In this document: one piece after another, positions 1-16,270 of the stretch
Layout of the letters: each line of letters opens with the position of its first letter
Position numbering within the stretch: the stretch's first letter is position 1
The notes under the pieces: model-generated
What the model was told of the DNA's origin: nothing
The model's database searches: none
Seen by the model: only the letters and a program-made list of their open reading frames with translations
Source: Chamaecrista fasciculata
Taxonomy: Eukaryota; Streptophyta; Magnoliopsida; Fabales; Fabaceae
DNA: 64,000 nucleotides
Assembly: GCA_003254925.1 (NCBI GenBank)
Contig: QANZ01044666.1
Location: forward strand, 1 to 64,000
Direction: 5' to 3'
Program-made: the position numbers and the translations under genes

Positions 1-100
1 CTCATCCTAATTTCAACATCATCTCATCTCATCTCATCTCATAGGTTGAGATTGGATTGAGATTGGATTGAACTTACAAGTTCCCAAACAGGCCCTAAAA
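1..100. mobile_element. Partial MITE-like repeat cut by the window edge
   Basis: Holds short tandem ATCTC/TGAGAT runs followed by TTCCCAAACAGGCCCTA. Its reverse complement closely matches 22524-22620, which begins GGGGCTCTTTGGG and continues with the same GAGATGAGATG runs. The end resembles hAT-type MITE termini (GGGCCTGTTTGGG), but the other end lies outside the window, so the class is an inference. Confidence 0.5.
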
Positions 101-190
101 ATGGGTCATAAATGGGTCAATGACCCATTTATAACCCAACTATTTACAACCCAACCCAAAACCAATCCAACCCAACCATTTGCCACCCCT

Positions 191-339
191 AGCTTAGACC
201 AAGTGGTCATGTCTTTGGCCCCTCCCAGATTTTTTGTTTTACAAATCAGTTTATCATATAAATATGGCAACAGGTACGCATTGGGTATTGGCCATGAACC
301 TTTGGCTTATATTTTTAATATATATGCATAATAATAACA
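191..339 (+). repeat. Left arm of inverted repeat flanking the ECH2 gene
   Basis: This segment of about 149 bp reappears in reverse orientation at 5419-5567. By eye only two substitutions separate the arms. It encodes no recognised protein. The arms lie outside both ends of the enoyl-CoA hydratase gene, about 1.4 kb beyond its stop codon and 0.6 kb beyond its start codon. Confidence 0.85.
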
Positions 340-1713
340 ACGATGATAAGGGCATCTCGAGGTACGTTATGCAAAATGATTATAATTAATAATAATAATA
401 ATAATAACCTATGTTATGTATGTATATATAAAAAAAGTAAATTATATGCTGTTATTTCTGTCATTTTCCCAAATTAAAAAAAATAAAATTTTTGAAAAAT
501 TAAAGTATATATTATAATATTTCTTATTTCTTAAAGCCTAATCGATCTAAAAATTTTAGTTTATTATTTTTAAGTAAAACATACATAAAGAAATATAACA
601 AATATGAATAATATCTTAGATAATATAATTTTCAAGATTCATCACTTTTCATTATTTAATATTTTAATCAATTTAAATACTCTTATCTTTCTTCACATTT
701 TTTATACAAATTTATACATTTTATCTTATATTATAGATAATATATAAAGAAAAAAATAGGCTAAAATTCTATTTTAGTCACTAATATTTATACAAAGTTC
801 TATGTTGGTCCTTAATGATTTTTTGTTCTACTTTGATCCTTAAAGATTAAAACAATATTTAGTCCATGAAAGTCCATGAAAATGACTAATTAGTATACCT
901 TTTTAATATTTCATAGATTAAATTGTACATTTTAATCTTCCAGGAACTAAATTGTCAGCTTGGGCAATCTTTCAGATACCAACTGTTAGTTTACTCTATA
1001 AATAACAATAATAAACTAGCAAATATTCACTCATTATCAATCCGTAGAGTTTATGTCATTGTTTCAACCAATTGAAACAAATGTTAAATCACCGTTAGTA
1101 CGTAGTAGTTATGACTTGAAAAAGAAACATATTTAAAATGTATTTTGAAACCATAGGAACAACGAAACAGATTTAGGCCAAAACAAAGTTGAAATATTAA
1201 AATAAGACTTCAGCCAAAAATAGAGTTTCAACTTTTTATTCATCTACACGGTGATTTTGTAGTTTAAGAGGGCAAAAATGATTAAATATCTAAAATTTTC
1301 CTTTTGATAAACTAAGCTTGAACTAGATATTTAAGTTAGTACTTCGTATGTATAAGCAACGAACTTCCAAGTCATATCATAGCTAGCGCATAATGAAAGT
1401 CACTCATATCTTAGCTACCTCAGGGATTTAATATTGAAAACTAAATTTTTTAAAAATTAAATTATTAACCTGTGTATCTTTCAGATACTAATTTATATGT
1501 TTGTTCATTACTACTATAGATCCAAACCCTAGTTTATCACTTTTTTAAGAGGGGGGAGAGAGAGACCAAAAATTTCATATTTAAATATTTGTTTATTTTG
1601 GTGAATAAGAGGTTACATCTTCATGCATAGTACAGTGATAAAGTATCTCCATCCAACCATTGGAGACCAAAAAGGAAAGGTCCAGAAGTTGCAGCGAAAT
1701 AATGAGAGCCTTT
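340..1713. other. AT-rich flank 3' of the hydratase gene
   Basis: No gene seen. At about 770-960 there is a decayed half-element with 'TTGGTCCTTAATG' and 'AGTCCATGAAAG' motifs of the kind found in the hairpin elements elsewhere in the window. Bases near 1700 are probably the 3'UTR of the minus-strand gene. Confidence 0.5.
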
Positions 1714-4786
<3,073 letters not shown>

Positions 4787-4944
4787 ATTTCTTAAAGGAA
4801 GAAAGAAAAGTTAAAGATTACTGAAATCGAAAGAGTTCACTTCTATAGGAGATTCAATTAACGTTTTCTTTAGAGTCTCAAGCTTGAAAGCCCAGAATTT
4901 ACAGCCAGCAGAGAAATGCGGAAGCGTAAATAAAGTTGGTATAG

Positions 4945-5300
4945 GGAATTATTTTCTGTTTTTATTTCTAGATTTTTTTTTTGGGTACAGAATTATTGTT
5001 AAAATTTTAATATTTAAATAATAGGTTTATTTTATAAAAGTCAAAATTTTATTTTTATTTATATTTAAATTATATTAACTTAAATAACGTTAATTTTTAT
5101 ATGTTTTTAATTTGATAATATAACTAAGAGATAATATTAACATGATTAAATAATTTATTTTTTTAAAATTGTAAAATATTACAAGTTTATTTTTGGAGAT
5201 ACCGAAAACGTTATTTTAACATTTCTTGTTTTTAATTTGTTTTAGGAAATTTTTAAAAAAAAATTATACAAAACATATTTTTAATAAAAAAAAAAAATAG
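4945..5300. mobile_element. Degraded MITE, same family as 26362-26793
   Basis: AT-rich block whose interior (TTTATATTTAAATTATATTA, AATAACGTTAATTTTTATAT, GATAATATTAACATGATTAA) closely matches 26480-26720. It lies just upstream of the hydratase start. Its ends are eroded, so the boundaries are approximate. Confidence 0.5.
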
Positions 5301-5418
5301 GACAATCCAACATGTCTTTAGATCTTTACAAAGTTTCAAACTCTAAAATTAATCACACAAATGGAGAAAAATAATCTACCTTGATTCATCGCAAAATCTA
5401 CACATAGGTTGGTTTAAN

Positions 5419-5567
5419 TGTTATTATTATGCATATATATTAAAAATATAAGCCAAAGGTTCATGGCCAATACCCAATGCGTACCTGTTGCCATTTTTAT
5501 ATGATAAACTGATTTGTAAAACAAAAAATCTGAGAGGGGCCAAAGACATGACCACTTGGTCTAAGCT
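5419..5567 (-). repeat. Right arm of inverted repeat flanking the ECH2 gene
   Basis: Reverse-complement partner of 191-339, with about two differences over 149 bp. An ambiguous base (n) sits at 5418, just outside the arm. The arm lies upstream of the hydratase start. Confidence 0.85.
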
Positions 5568-6189
5568 ATGGTCTGTTAAATTTAAATATTTTGTATAGTA
5601 TGGGGGGGCAGGGGTGGATTACAATTTACACCCTGCCTTGTATTGCAAATTGTTTCGACAAACATCTCAATTGATGAAAAAAGACACTCTCAAGTATTAT
5701 GGGCTGGCTCAGTGACATGTTGGAGAGACTAAGAAAGGCCCAGCCCAATTCAAAAGATTATTGGACATGTTTAAAATATATAAGAGTACATTGCCAAAAA
5801 AATATATAAGAGTACAAATGAGTCTAACCAAATTGCATTTTGTAAATCCGAGACCCAAAGTAATTATAATCGGGTTGGCCAACCCAATCAATTTCTTTTT
5901 TTCTTTTGAAAATTTTGATAAATTTAATTTAGGTTGTTTATATATTTAATATACTGATAAAAAAAAATTATATATCAAGATACAATTGACACAAGAAAAA
6001 AATAGGAGTACAATTAACTCAAAAAAAATTGAGGGTGCATTTGAAATTTAACATATTCTTTAGAGTTACCAAGAATACTTTGCCATAAAAATATTTAATG
6101 TGATTTACTTATTAACAAAAGGGTGACATTTGGATAGGTTAATTTAATTTAGATTAAATTTTTACTTTATGTACATTGCAATATCCAAT

Positions 6190-6640
6190 TAATAAAAAGT
6201 AGGTCAAATGTTTAAATTGGTCTTAAATATAGTAGACTCTTAAGTTTTTTCTTTGGTCCTAAATGTTCCAAAAGTTCAATATTGATTTTAAATATTACCA
6301 TTTAGTTTCATTTTGATCTCAAACTACTGAATATGGTTACTTCTCTCATTTCATGTTCGAACATAATGGGTCTAGAGCTACGCGTTGCTTTTGATGAATA
6401 TTTTCTCTATTCAATTAGAGTCGTCACCAAAAGAGGTCAAATTAAGTCCCAAAAGTGAGCCGCTAGTTTCAGGTCGAACAAGTGAAGTTATCATATCTCT
6501 CTCAGTTCAAATTCGAAAGAAATGAGTTTGAAGTTACGAATTATTTATAAAGAGTCATTTTTTCTGTCTAATTGAGACAATCAACAAATGAAATCAAACC
6601 AAAATTGAATATGAATTTGAAACCCATTTTTCATATTTTT
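6190..6640. repeat. Decayed repeat related to 58228-58640
   Basis: Contains TTGGTCTTAAAT, CTCATTTCATGTTCGAACAT and a second similar block (TCAGTTCAAATTCGAAAG) about 170 bp later, each followed by a GAATATTTTCT or GAGTCATTTTTTCT stretch. The same order of blocks appears at 58228-58640, so both are copies of one interspersed family. The ends are not clear. Confidence 0.45.
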
Positions 6641-6721
6641 CTTACTTCTTATTTCCAAAACAAATTACATATATAAAATACCAATTTAAATTTTTAAAAA
6701 TATTTTAGATAAAAAAATTTA

Positions 6722-7356
6722 GGCCAAAGTGCAATTTTGGTTCCTTATCTTTAGGGTAGGTTACAAATTAGCCTTTCATTTTTTTTTTTGTCGTAATTTT
6801 GATTCTTCTAGTTTTTTTTAGAAGTTTCACTCTTTGGTCTCAACGACTGAATGTGACCATATCCCTCTCATTTTAAGTTTGAATGCGACGAATCTCAAGC
6901 TGCATATTACTTTCGACAAAATTATTTCGTTGTTCAATTGGGATCTTCAACAAATAATGTCAAATTGAGATCCAAAAGTGGGCTAATTGTTTCGCAACCA
7001 AATGAGCAAAGTTGGTCATATCTTTTGTTTCAAGTCTGGCTACAATGAGTTCGGATGGCTTACTCTTAACGAATTATTGATTTGTCCCAATTTGGTCTCA
7101 TATCTTTTGGTCTGATCGGAGAATTGGCCCCATATCTTTGAAAAATGTTTCATCGTTAGTTTCACCTGACCTAGAGATATGAGACCAATTGGGACCTAAC
7201 CCAAAGATATGAGACTAAATTTGCAACAAAAAAAGATATAGGATCAAATTGGAACTTGACCCAAAGATATGAGACCAAAAGTGTAACAAAAAAAAATATA
7301 AGACCAAATTGAAAATTAAGCAAAAAATATGGGATAAAATTTACACGATGGCCTTT
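6722..7356. mobile_element. Hairpin-type TIR element, degraded
   Basis: Begins GGCCAAAGTGCAATTTTGGT and ends in a rough reverse complement, TTTACACGATGGCC. The left arm carries TATCTTTAGGG blocks, and the right half has the complementary AACCCAAAGATATGAGAC block in several direct copies. Terminal GGCC matches the elements at 47233 and 52671, but no clear target duplication remains. Confidence 0.45.
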
Positions 7357-8844
7357 CTTAATGCTTATGTTTCTCATGATCTATATATTTTGGATTCATG
7401 GGATTTAAACTGCAGAGGGATCCTCAAGATGAATGGTCACGTCCTTATTGTGTTTGCTTCTTAGTGATGTAAGCAAGCAATCGTTCACATACTCCCAATG
7501 TGACAAAAAGCGTAAGTATTTTCTCCCTCGCAAAAAGAAGGACATCCAATGTCATCCATTGCCAATAATGATAAGCACTTAAAGATGCTCTAGACCGTGG
7601 CTTTTTGAGGTTGTATCGTGAACAAAGTTTACAGAGAGGTACGTTCTCTGTATCTGAGGTTTCTGATGACTCTCTGGTTTTACCAAATAAGATATTTTAA
7701 ATAAAAAAAAAAGGAATTCTATGCAAAGCATAGAAAGTTTCAACTTTCAAGAGGCTGAATTTTATCCACATATTTTGATATTCTTTTTTTAATGTTTAAT
7801 TTAATCCATCAAGTATTTTGAGAGGTTTTTAACGATTTATTTTTAAAGAAAAATGGTTATACTTTCCTTGGATTCACCCTGAACCCGTTGTCTATCTTCT
7901 TCATAGAGTTCAACTTCTTTCTTCACTCTTGCTGTAGAGAATCCTATAGAGAGTTCACTTCTAGATCTGAACATGGACCCCCAGCAGAATAGTTGGAAGA
8001 ATTTACGGCAGATGTTGAATAATTTGTAGTTTTGATGTTGCTCTTTAAGTAATTCCCAGTATACATACTGTTAGTGGCTGGTAAGTATATTCTAGCCTAA
8101 CTGATCAGAGGTTTTGGTTTATTGTTTCTTGGGGGGACTCTATTTCATTTCAATATTGTCGAGTCTAGTTTACCCTTTAACTGGGCTATAAGATAGACTT
8201 GGTTTAATCAGATCCTTATGAGTCACGACAAATTGTGCAACTCTGTTATTATCTCCAGCAACATATTCCTTCATGTACTTCTGTGAATTGGATTGTGCCA
8301 GCAACACTATTATTACATTCTTTGAATTTTCATACACAAATGAGCATCCCGTGACTATACTAGTTCAAGAAATAGATAGGTAGATATTGAGACATAATTA
8401 TAAGCTTTCAGGATGCAATAAAAGAAATAAACAAATAAATATAAGGAAACATAATGGGAAAATAAATGGCTGTTGACTTCATCATTAGTTTATGAAATTC
8501 TAAAAGAAGACTTGATCTTCAATATAAGACCATCTTCAGGTTTCAAATGCAGAACCTTGGGCGTCCAAATAAGTGAAATAACAGAGTAGGGATTTCTGTA
8601 TTTTCCAGATAAGAGGCATGATTGGGTGACTTAATGCTCTGCGAGGGAACCTCTTAAATTTCATTATATAAATATACATATTTAACAATTTGATATGATA
8701 TATTGTTCAAACGCAGCTTAAAAAATAATAAATAAATAAATTATGATAAGAAATACAAAAATAAGAAGCTAAAATCAAGTAAAATACAAGGCAGGGAAGA
8801 TAAACAGCCTTCTCTTCAAAGTTGAAGCAGATTCCTTTGAGTCT

Positions 8845-11800
8845 TCAATTTTTGCCAGCATCGGATCCCTCGTTTCTGAAATTATTTAAAATTATACTAC
8901 AGTTGTTCATCGTGGAAGCGTCAAGAAGGCCGTGATTCCAAAGTTTGATCATGAATAACCTCCAACACCTGAACCCAAGGATATTTAACTTCAATTCAGA
9001 ATTCCCATAAAAGATTAGTAGCAAGCAATAACCAAAGTAAGTAACTAAATAAATGCTCAAACACTTCAATTTCATGACCAGAAGTCAAAACAAGATTGGA
9101 GCGCAGGCAAAACTGATAATAAACATTATTAATCAGAATGGAGGAAAAACACAGAGGATGAGAAAACTATGCTTAGGTTATGATAAATTTTTAACAACCA
9201 TACAACCATATAACATTAATTTTTACATCACAAATTATATTGGGAAAGAAATTGAATCCCAGGCACCGCTTTCCCCCTGGTAGACCAGGCTCCCAATCAA
9301 TTGAAGCAAATGACTTGGTCCATTCTAAAAATGACTTGAAAAATCAAAATCAGTGTCATTAAACTTAAGTGTTAACTTGTAAACTTGCCCAAGTTTCTAT
9401 GCACATGTAGGCAATTCTGTCTAGCAGTGTCGAGCACTGCTTATAGCAGAACTTGACACAAACTCACCTGAACTTGCTAAACATGTGTAGAACTGGCTAA
9501 AATCGAACAGAACTCATGAGTTCAAGGACAAGTCAACAAGTTCAACGAATTGGGCTTTTCTTCATTTTAATTCATTTTTTCTATTGGATGATGTTCTTAT
9601 TAAGTTTTGTATGTTATTTGATTGTTTTTGGATATATATGGATCTATATCTTTATTGCATTTAAATAAACGTTTTGAGTTTTATATATGAACATCTAGTT
9701 TCAATAATTATTAACCAACAATTTCTTACAGCTTTACAAATCATGTTAAAATCCGGAGTTTACCTCAGAATACCTTCCCCTTGCAAATTTTCTTGAGCAG
9801 GGGAATTTGACATCCTTGATTAAAATCATGATAATTTACAACATTTCTAAGGAAGAATGCCATCCAATTGAGCACATGGTATGTTTCAAGTGTTCAAATC
9901 TTCACATATAACTACATGCCTAGATAGCCCAGCCATATCTAGTATAAATTTATCTTATGAATTCAGGCTGGAAATTGCTTCTATGCTGCCAAAAGCAGCT
10001 GATCAAGTTTTTATTTATTGTTCTTTTAAAATTATTCTTTTGTTAGATAAAATCCATGTATCAAAAAAAGAAAGAAAGAAATATTACTCAATTAAAGAAA
10101 AAAGTCAAATTTTGTACCAAAATAAAGTGGAAGATGAGATCAGCTCCTTTCCATGAAGCTTGGAAAAGGCCTCACAGGCCCAGGGAACATGACCATCTGC
10201 AAGTACACTGCCACAGCAAAAAATACATGAGAGCAAAGCACTTGATTTATACCATAAATTTCAGTCTAAGTGCAAGAACCAATGAGAAAGTTAGTTTTAG
10301 TTATTGGAAAAAAATAAACTAATGAACGAAAACAAAAACGGATAAGCCTAGTAAGGGCAGGAGTAACCACCTTTGTTTCCTCACAAAGGAGTTCCAGAGA
10401 TGCATGAGCTGCTTTTCATCTTTGGAAACATCAACAAAATCATCAAGCATCTGCAGCATAACAGTTTGATTTTAAGTTTTGGAGACTAATCTGACTGAAT
10501 TCATTGCGCAAAAAAATGGGCCCAAGAGTCAAGCTGAAGAACTAGGATATGGAGGCAAAGCAAGATGGAGATTTATGCAAAAGCTAAAAGGTCTCAAGGC
10601 ATAACTACAGCAAATTGAAGTTTGGTGTCGTAAACTAATGCTGTATCAAAACTTTCAATTTGATACAACAAATGAGAAAAAGGAAAGTTGAAATAATTCT
10701 TTCAGCTTACCCTTCTATCTTCAAGATCTGCAATGTCATCATCAACTTCATCTTCACTATCCCTATCTGATAACACTTGTTCTAGCGCCATAGGCTTCAA
10801 TACCGTACACAGCAGAGTAAAACAGGGAAATAGGAAACAAATCAACAGACTATCTTGTATAAGTCATTTGATAAAACATTAAAAGTAAATACAAATAGAA
10901 TTAGCCCTTATTTTATTCTAGAAGTGCTATATTATTTTATTATAAAAGTGCTATACTATTTTGTTATAAAAGTGCTATATTGTATAAAGCCAGAAACCAT
11001 TTTTCAAATTCAAGACATTCAATTATCTTAGTAGAAATATAGAATTCAATTAGAAACTGTACCAAATGGAACATACCATAAGTATCATATTCTAATAATC
11101 TCTAATCCTAACTGGTTAAACACCAATACATATAGCAAGTTAGCAGCTCTTCTATACAAAACTGGAAAATAAAATCCAGTTCCAAAATAAATTAAGCCAA
11201 GGGAGAGGAGAGAGGAAAGAACATAGAAAATCCTCAGATCTGAGAAAACTAGTCACCTGAACTCTGTGAGAGTGAAAGAACTGTCGTTTCTGCAGGAGCA
11301 TACGGCTGGGGAAAGAAAATTTTAAATGAAAAAATACGTCAGCATTAAATTGGGTCCAGTTTTAGATGGATAACAAGAATATTGGTGCAAATAATTTCTT
11401 TCCAGCAAATCATAAATTATAGGAATCACAAGGTTTAAGAGACTATCTTCAGATTTTGTTTTTTCTAATCTGTTGTATAGAGAAACATTAACTGCAAAAG
11501 AGAGAAGTAGCAGACTGCTTTTTGTTATAATATGTGACATGGGAATAAAAAAGATACTTTTCTTTCTAACTCTTTCTAATTAGAATATAGATAACTAATT
11601 ATAATTAAGCTGACTAAAGATAAACCTGGCAAAACATTTGGATTTTCTGAGAGAACAGGTTTTAGTCACAAGAGATGCTTAGCAATGTGATGAAGAATTA
11701 TGAAGAAACTAGTTAGTTGCATTTCCAACAAACAGCAACTGAAAATATTAGACTTAATCATAGATAATATTTAAACAAAGGGTTCAAGATTTCACTGAAA

Positions 11801-14800
11801 ACCTGAAGTTCATCCTTTAAGAACTAAATTACAAGAACACCAAACAAGGAAAGCATACTAAAGGTTTCAAGGGAATACTTTCTTGAGTCTGATCGATCCA
11901 TATTCAACTTCCTTGTCTTAGCGGGCAAAGCTGAATCACTTCTAGATACTGATTTATTACATTCAGGGTCCCTAGAAGTTTGTGGCATGGCAATTGGAAC
12001 ACCTGGAATGTTAAAACTGGATGCAACATGTTCCAAGTAATCTGTGCCACCAGGATAATGCAGACCAAGTTTTCCTCCATCAAGACTTCCATTCTGCAAA
12101 TCCTTCTGACCGAGAGATATCTTGGACATGTTCTCACCTTTGGAGGCCAGCATGTCTACAAAAGACTAAAATTTCAGCCTACCCCACAAATAACATATGA
12201 ATAAACATTACATAATATTACTTTCAATTCTTAAATAATACATGCAAATTTTGTTTAGCTTGTATAATATGCAGACAACCGTCCTCCAATATGCTGCAGT
12301 AAAACATTTCCATTGATCAATTTGCCCCCTTCTATTGAGGGTACCAACACACGTATTATATGAATTTGATGCATCATTGTTAATAGGAAAGAAACATGTA
12401 GGGTTCAGGAAAAAATAGACTGCTGAATATCACAGTTGTGCAGTATACACTATGCAGGGTTCAGGAATCACAAACACAGGCACAAGTTTTCCGCTTGTTT
12501 AACACAAGGTATGAATGAATTTTTCTGTTCTCTCCTATACCCCTTCCAATACTGCTATACAGTTGTCTTTAATTCAATATTTCTTTTACCCGGCGAGGGA
12601 TTTGAAGAGGACTGCATATGAACCTTCTTTCAAGTTATTTGGTGTCTCAGGTCCAAATGCATTTGTTTTACTTGGAAGACTGTAACTACTCAAGACTTGA
12701 TAGTATTTAGTAGACACAGCAGACATACAATAGGAAAATACAATTATTACCTTCATGCTTCTCTAGACAACCATTCTGTATGCCTTCTGTAGCCAACATG
12801 GGTGAGTCCAACTCCAGGAACTGTACACTGGCACGCTTTTCATTTTGAATAGAGCCCCTACGTATACGACGTCGAGGTCTTGCACTGTACATTTTGTTTG
12901 TAATTGATTGATTAAATATTGCAAAGTCAACAATCACACTCAACATTATATGAATAGGTCAGCAACTGCTTTGAATATAGATACTTAACCAACCAGAAGA
13001 AGAATGTTTGAGATTGTGGATTTATTCCATCAGTGACATTCTGCAGACACACATCAACAAGAAGGATAGTTAGCAAATAATCAAAGCTTTTCAAATGGAA
13101 AAATAGGAATTTGATCATATAGGCCGTCAGAGTGATTTTCCAACAATAAATCTGAGTAAGGCCAAAAAATTGACTGAATTCAAGTTAAGGCATGGCATGA
13201 CAGATTAACACATGCGGTAATATATCTTCCAAGCTAAAAGTGCAGTTCAGCCTTTCTCCAATAGGTAAACCAAGAAACCATAATAGATGCAATCAGCACG
13301 AGCTAAGGTATCAATCAATCAACATTTTATGGATAAGTCAGGAAAATAGGCAGGCCCCCCATCACTCCATTAGACAACAAAACAAGGTATCATAGGGCTA
13401 GAGCCTGATTAGTTAGCTTTTATTGATGGTAGTTTTGTGCTATCAAAACAATTCATAGTCCCAAAGAAAAACAACCAGATCCATATCCCATATTTCCACA
13501 TTGACAAAATCTGACCTCTGATCTCAATATATCTATCTTTACAGAGACGTTCACTGCTTGATAGTCTTCAGTCACCTGCAAAATAAAAGCCAAAAAGTTT
13601 AAAATCAATCCTGAATGAATCCATAAGTAAAAATTAACTTAGGAGTCAAAAGAGCAAACCCAAAACTCAAAGTTGAATAGATCATGTGATGAACAAAGAT
13701 GAAATCGCAAACCCTGCACCAAAAAAAAAATGCATTGTTAATTTTTTTCTGCTATAGTCCAGCTCACATCATGGGGGTAAATTTCCCACAGAATATAAGC
13801 AATGTAAGAGGAAATGAGGAACTATTATAAATCCCACGAACACCTGAACAACAATTGCACTAGTTGTCAAATCTTAATACATAATGTTAACAAGAAATCA
13901 TATTTCCAACTGGTGAATTGTAGATTGTATTAAATCATTAAATTCAATAACCAATTGAAGCATAGCCTAAAATATAAAATATGAATATATTCTAATAATA
14001 TGCATAAAATATGCAAGATTGCAAACAAAGATAAAAGGCAGAGACACAATTCATTAGCTTGTAGTGATGCCCAGTATTTTTACATTTCTAAATTGTAGAA
14101 TCATGCAATTCTGCCACAATGGCTGGAATTGCACTGATTCATATGGTTCACAGTTGATTCAGGACTACTTTTGATTCAACCATCAATTTGTAATGTGACT
14201 TTGTGACTCATTGAAAATTGCAAGATTCAAATCATGAATCGTATGATTTTGATAACTATTTGCATGTTAAAAGATTTACTCAATCAAAATGATATAAACG
14301 TACGTCCTACCTTTGTCAAATCATAAAATTAAATACATAACAATGCTGAAATAAAATATTTTCCTATGGCAGGCAGGTTCACAGTCATTAAGAAACCCAT
14401 AATATATTGCACAAGCATTATTACCATACAAAAATTTTCTTCCATCAACTTCTAAGAAAACAATAAGTGATAACATCCTCCTCCCTCATCTTCCATACTA
14501 TGACTGGAACAAATAATACAGGAATATAGCTCACAATATACTATGTACCTTAAAAGTTGCACATTGCATCAAGCAAAATGGACAAGAAAAGTCCTCAGTC
14601 ACTGCATTTGAAAAGAGATGGAAAATAAATCAGCAATGCCAAGATTTTATTCCTTTAAATAATAGGCAAATGGAAAATGCAATTCTTTTCTAGAAAACTT
14701 TAAGCCATATGCAACTACAAAAAAAGTATGCAACATATAATTCAGTAAAAGAAAACAAATTATACCTTCAGTCTTTCGAATCACGTTGTAACAGTCCCTA

Positions 14801-15662
14801 TAATTGAAAATTACAATTCCAGCTTTCAACCTAGAAAACGGCAAAAACGTAAACACGACATTTTATATACCACAGAAGAAAGATAGAGCTTCAATTACAA
14901 TCAGCCCTTTCATTACTTAAAAGCGAATCAATAGAACAGTCTTGTACAGACTCATCAGCAGCATAAAAGATGTTCATAGTTGAAATAGTGAGAAGGAAAA
15001 AAATACCTCCTTTTACGCCTTGCTCGTATTTTGTAATGCAAACATCTCCGAAGAAATGAAGGCTGTAGGGAAGGATTTTTATGAATCAGTTTTTGTTAAG
15101 AAAAATATGGATGTTTCTTGAAGTTTAACAGCAGCATTTACAAAAGTCCCAAATGCAACGTGTCAAGGGAAGGCAACCAGATATAAGTAAATAGATAACT
15201 TTGGACTCCAAAAGCTATTCTCATGAAAAACAAATCCTAAAAACTATAGGACCACCTTCATATGCCTAAGTAGCAGGTTAATCAGCCAACCTTATCTCTT
15301 TTTATAAAGTACATTCAAAAGAATCCAAACAAGCTACTCAGCTAACTGCAATATCTAAAGTGGTTAAGTAGTACGTATAAATTTTAAGTCTTCAAGAGAC
15401 ACAGTACTCGATTTTGGCCCTCAATATGAGACAATCTGCCTAATTATAGCGGCGACAAAATATAGCACCCTAATTGTCCCAAGTCCCAACTCCCAACTCA
15501 ACATGTATATACCGCAAGTAAAACGCATTATATTACATTATGAAGAGCACGGCGGTAGAGAATATTGTACAGTTCAACAGGCTTGCAATAAATTAGAAGA
15601 CTCTCATCAGCTGCTGTGTCTTCTTCGGCAGAATGATGTACAGGAGAATTTTGACGACACAT
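8845..15662 (-). CDS. VRN2: VRN2-type Polycomb group protein (Su(z)12/VEFS family)
   Basis: A PRC2 subunit that, in known plants, supports H3K27 methylation and silencing of targets such as floral repressors; it acts in the nucleus. Fourteen coding exons on the minus strand: 15662-15537, 15062-15007, 14830-14766, 14601-14549, 13713-13660, 13575-13516, 13040-12994, 12884-12751, 12155-11879, 11305-11257, 10794-10711, 10450-10371, 10207-10118, 8968-8845. The frame is continuous, giving 432 residues, near the 440 of Arabidopsis VRN2. It starts [16 protein letters not shown]2H2 zinc finger spans residues 89-110 (C-x2-C-x12-H-x4-H). A basic patch (RPRRRIRRG) and an acidic stretch ([12 protein letters not shown]) follow. 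The VEFS box runs from about 292 to 420 and includes [27 protein letters not shown] and [12 protein letters not shown]. The long N-terminal region of EMF2 proteins between the [12 protein letters not shown] segment and the zinc finger is absent, which points to VRN2 rather than EMF2. The donor at 10371 could shift by 3 bases, changing one residue. Confidence 0.93.
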
Positions 15663-15673
15663 GTTGTCTTTCC

Positions 15674-16210
15674 CTAAAAAAAAATTGAACCTGCAGAAGG
15701 TGATATCTGTTACATTCAGAACATGCGAACCCTAATACCTCGTTAACATCCACATACACTTATTCTAGTTGTTCTAGTCAATTATCAATAAGAAAACTAC
15801 AGTGAAGTTTATTGCAAAAACCACATTGCTTGCTTCCACAAGTCAACAAATATACATATAGTGAGAGTAATAATTCGCAAAACAAAGATGAACACGATGA
15901 ATTCTCAGGTCTCAAAGAACAACAATTTCAGCTTTACCTTTTCCTGACCACAAAATTCGTCTTGGTCAACTCTTCCGACCCGTCAAATTAAGAATTATAA
16001 CATGAAGCTGGTCATTCTAAAATCAGATAGATTTTGGAAAAGGGAAAAATAAAATAAAATTGATTGAATTGAGAGAGAAACTTACAAGCTGAAATTATGA
16101 GAGTAAACGCCGATGAGGTATTGGCCCCAAAAATTAAACGTGGATGATGAAGTTCTCGTCGTCGATGAGGGATCTCGCAGAAAAGGATAGAGATTAGAGA
16201 CACACACTCA
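15674..16210 (-). promoter_or_regulatory. 5'UTR exon and leader intron of VRN2
   Basis: On the minus strand a GTAAGT donor sits at 16085-16080 and a pyrimidine-rich acceptor just before 15673, so a leader intron of about 412 bp is likely. The first non-coding exon would lie at about 16086-16210. No transcript data are available; this is inferred from splice signals. Confidence 0.55.
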
Positions 16211-16243
16211 GACGTTGAAGTTGAAGGGGCCTACAATGGTAGG

Positions 16244-16270
16244 TAGAGAGAGAGAGAGAGAGAGAGAGAG
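16244..16270. repeat. (GA)n microsatellite at the VRN2 5' end
   Basis: About 13 uninterrupted AG dinucleotides just upstream of the inferred first VRN2 exon; on the coding strand it reads as a CT tract. Such tracts are common in plant 5'UTRs and core promoters. Confidence 0.9.

Larger units (their letters stand above)
5568..8844. other. Gene-free interval between ECH2 and VRN2
   Basis: No convincing gene. At 6190-6640 and 6722-7356 lie related repeats that mix 'TTGGTC' blocks with CTCTCATTTTAAGTTTGAAT-like blocks; see separate entries. The part at 7360-8840 has no recognised feature; open frames there are short and show no family motif. The last part is probably the 3'UTR or downstream region of the minus-strand VRN2 gene. 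Confidence 0.5.
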
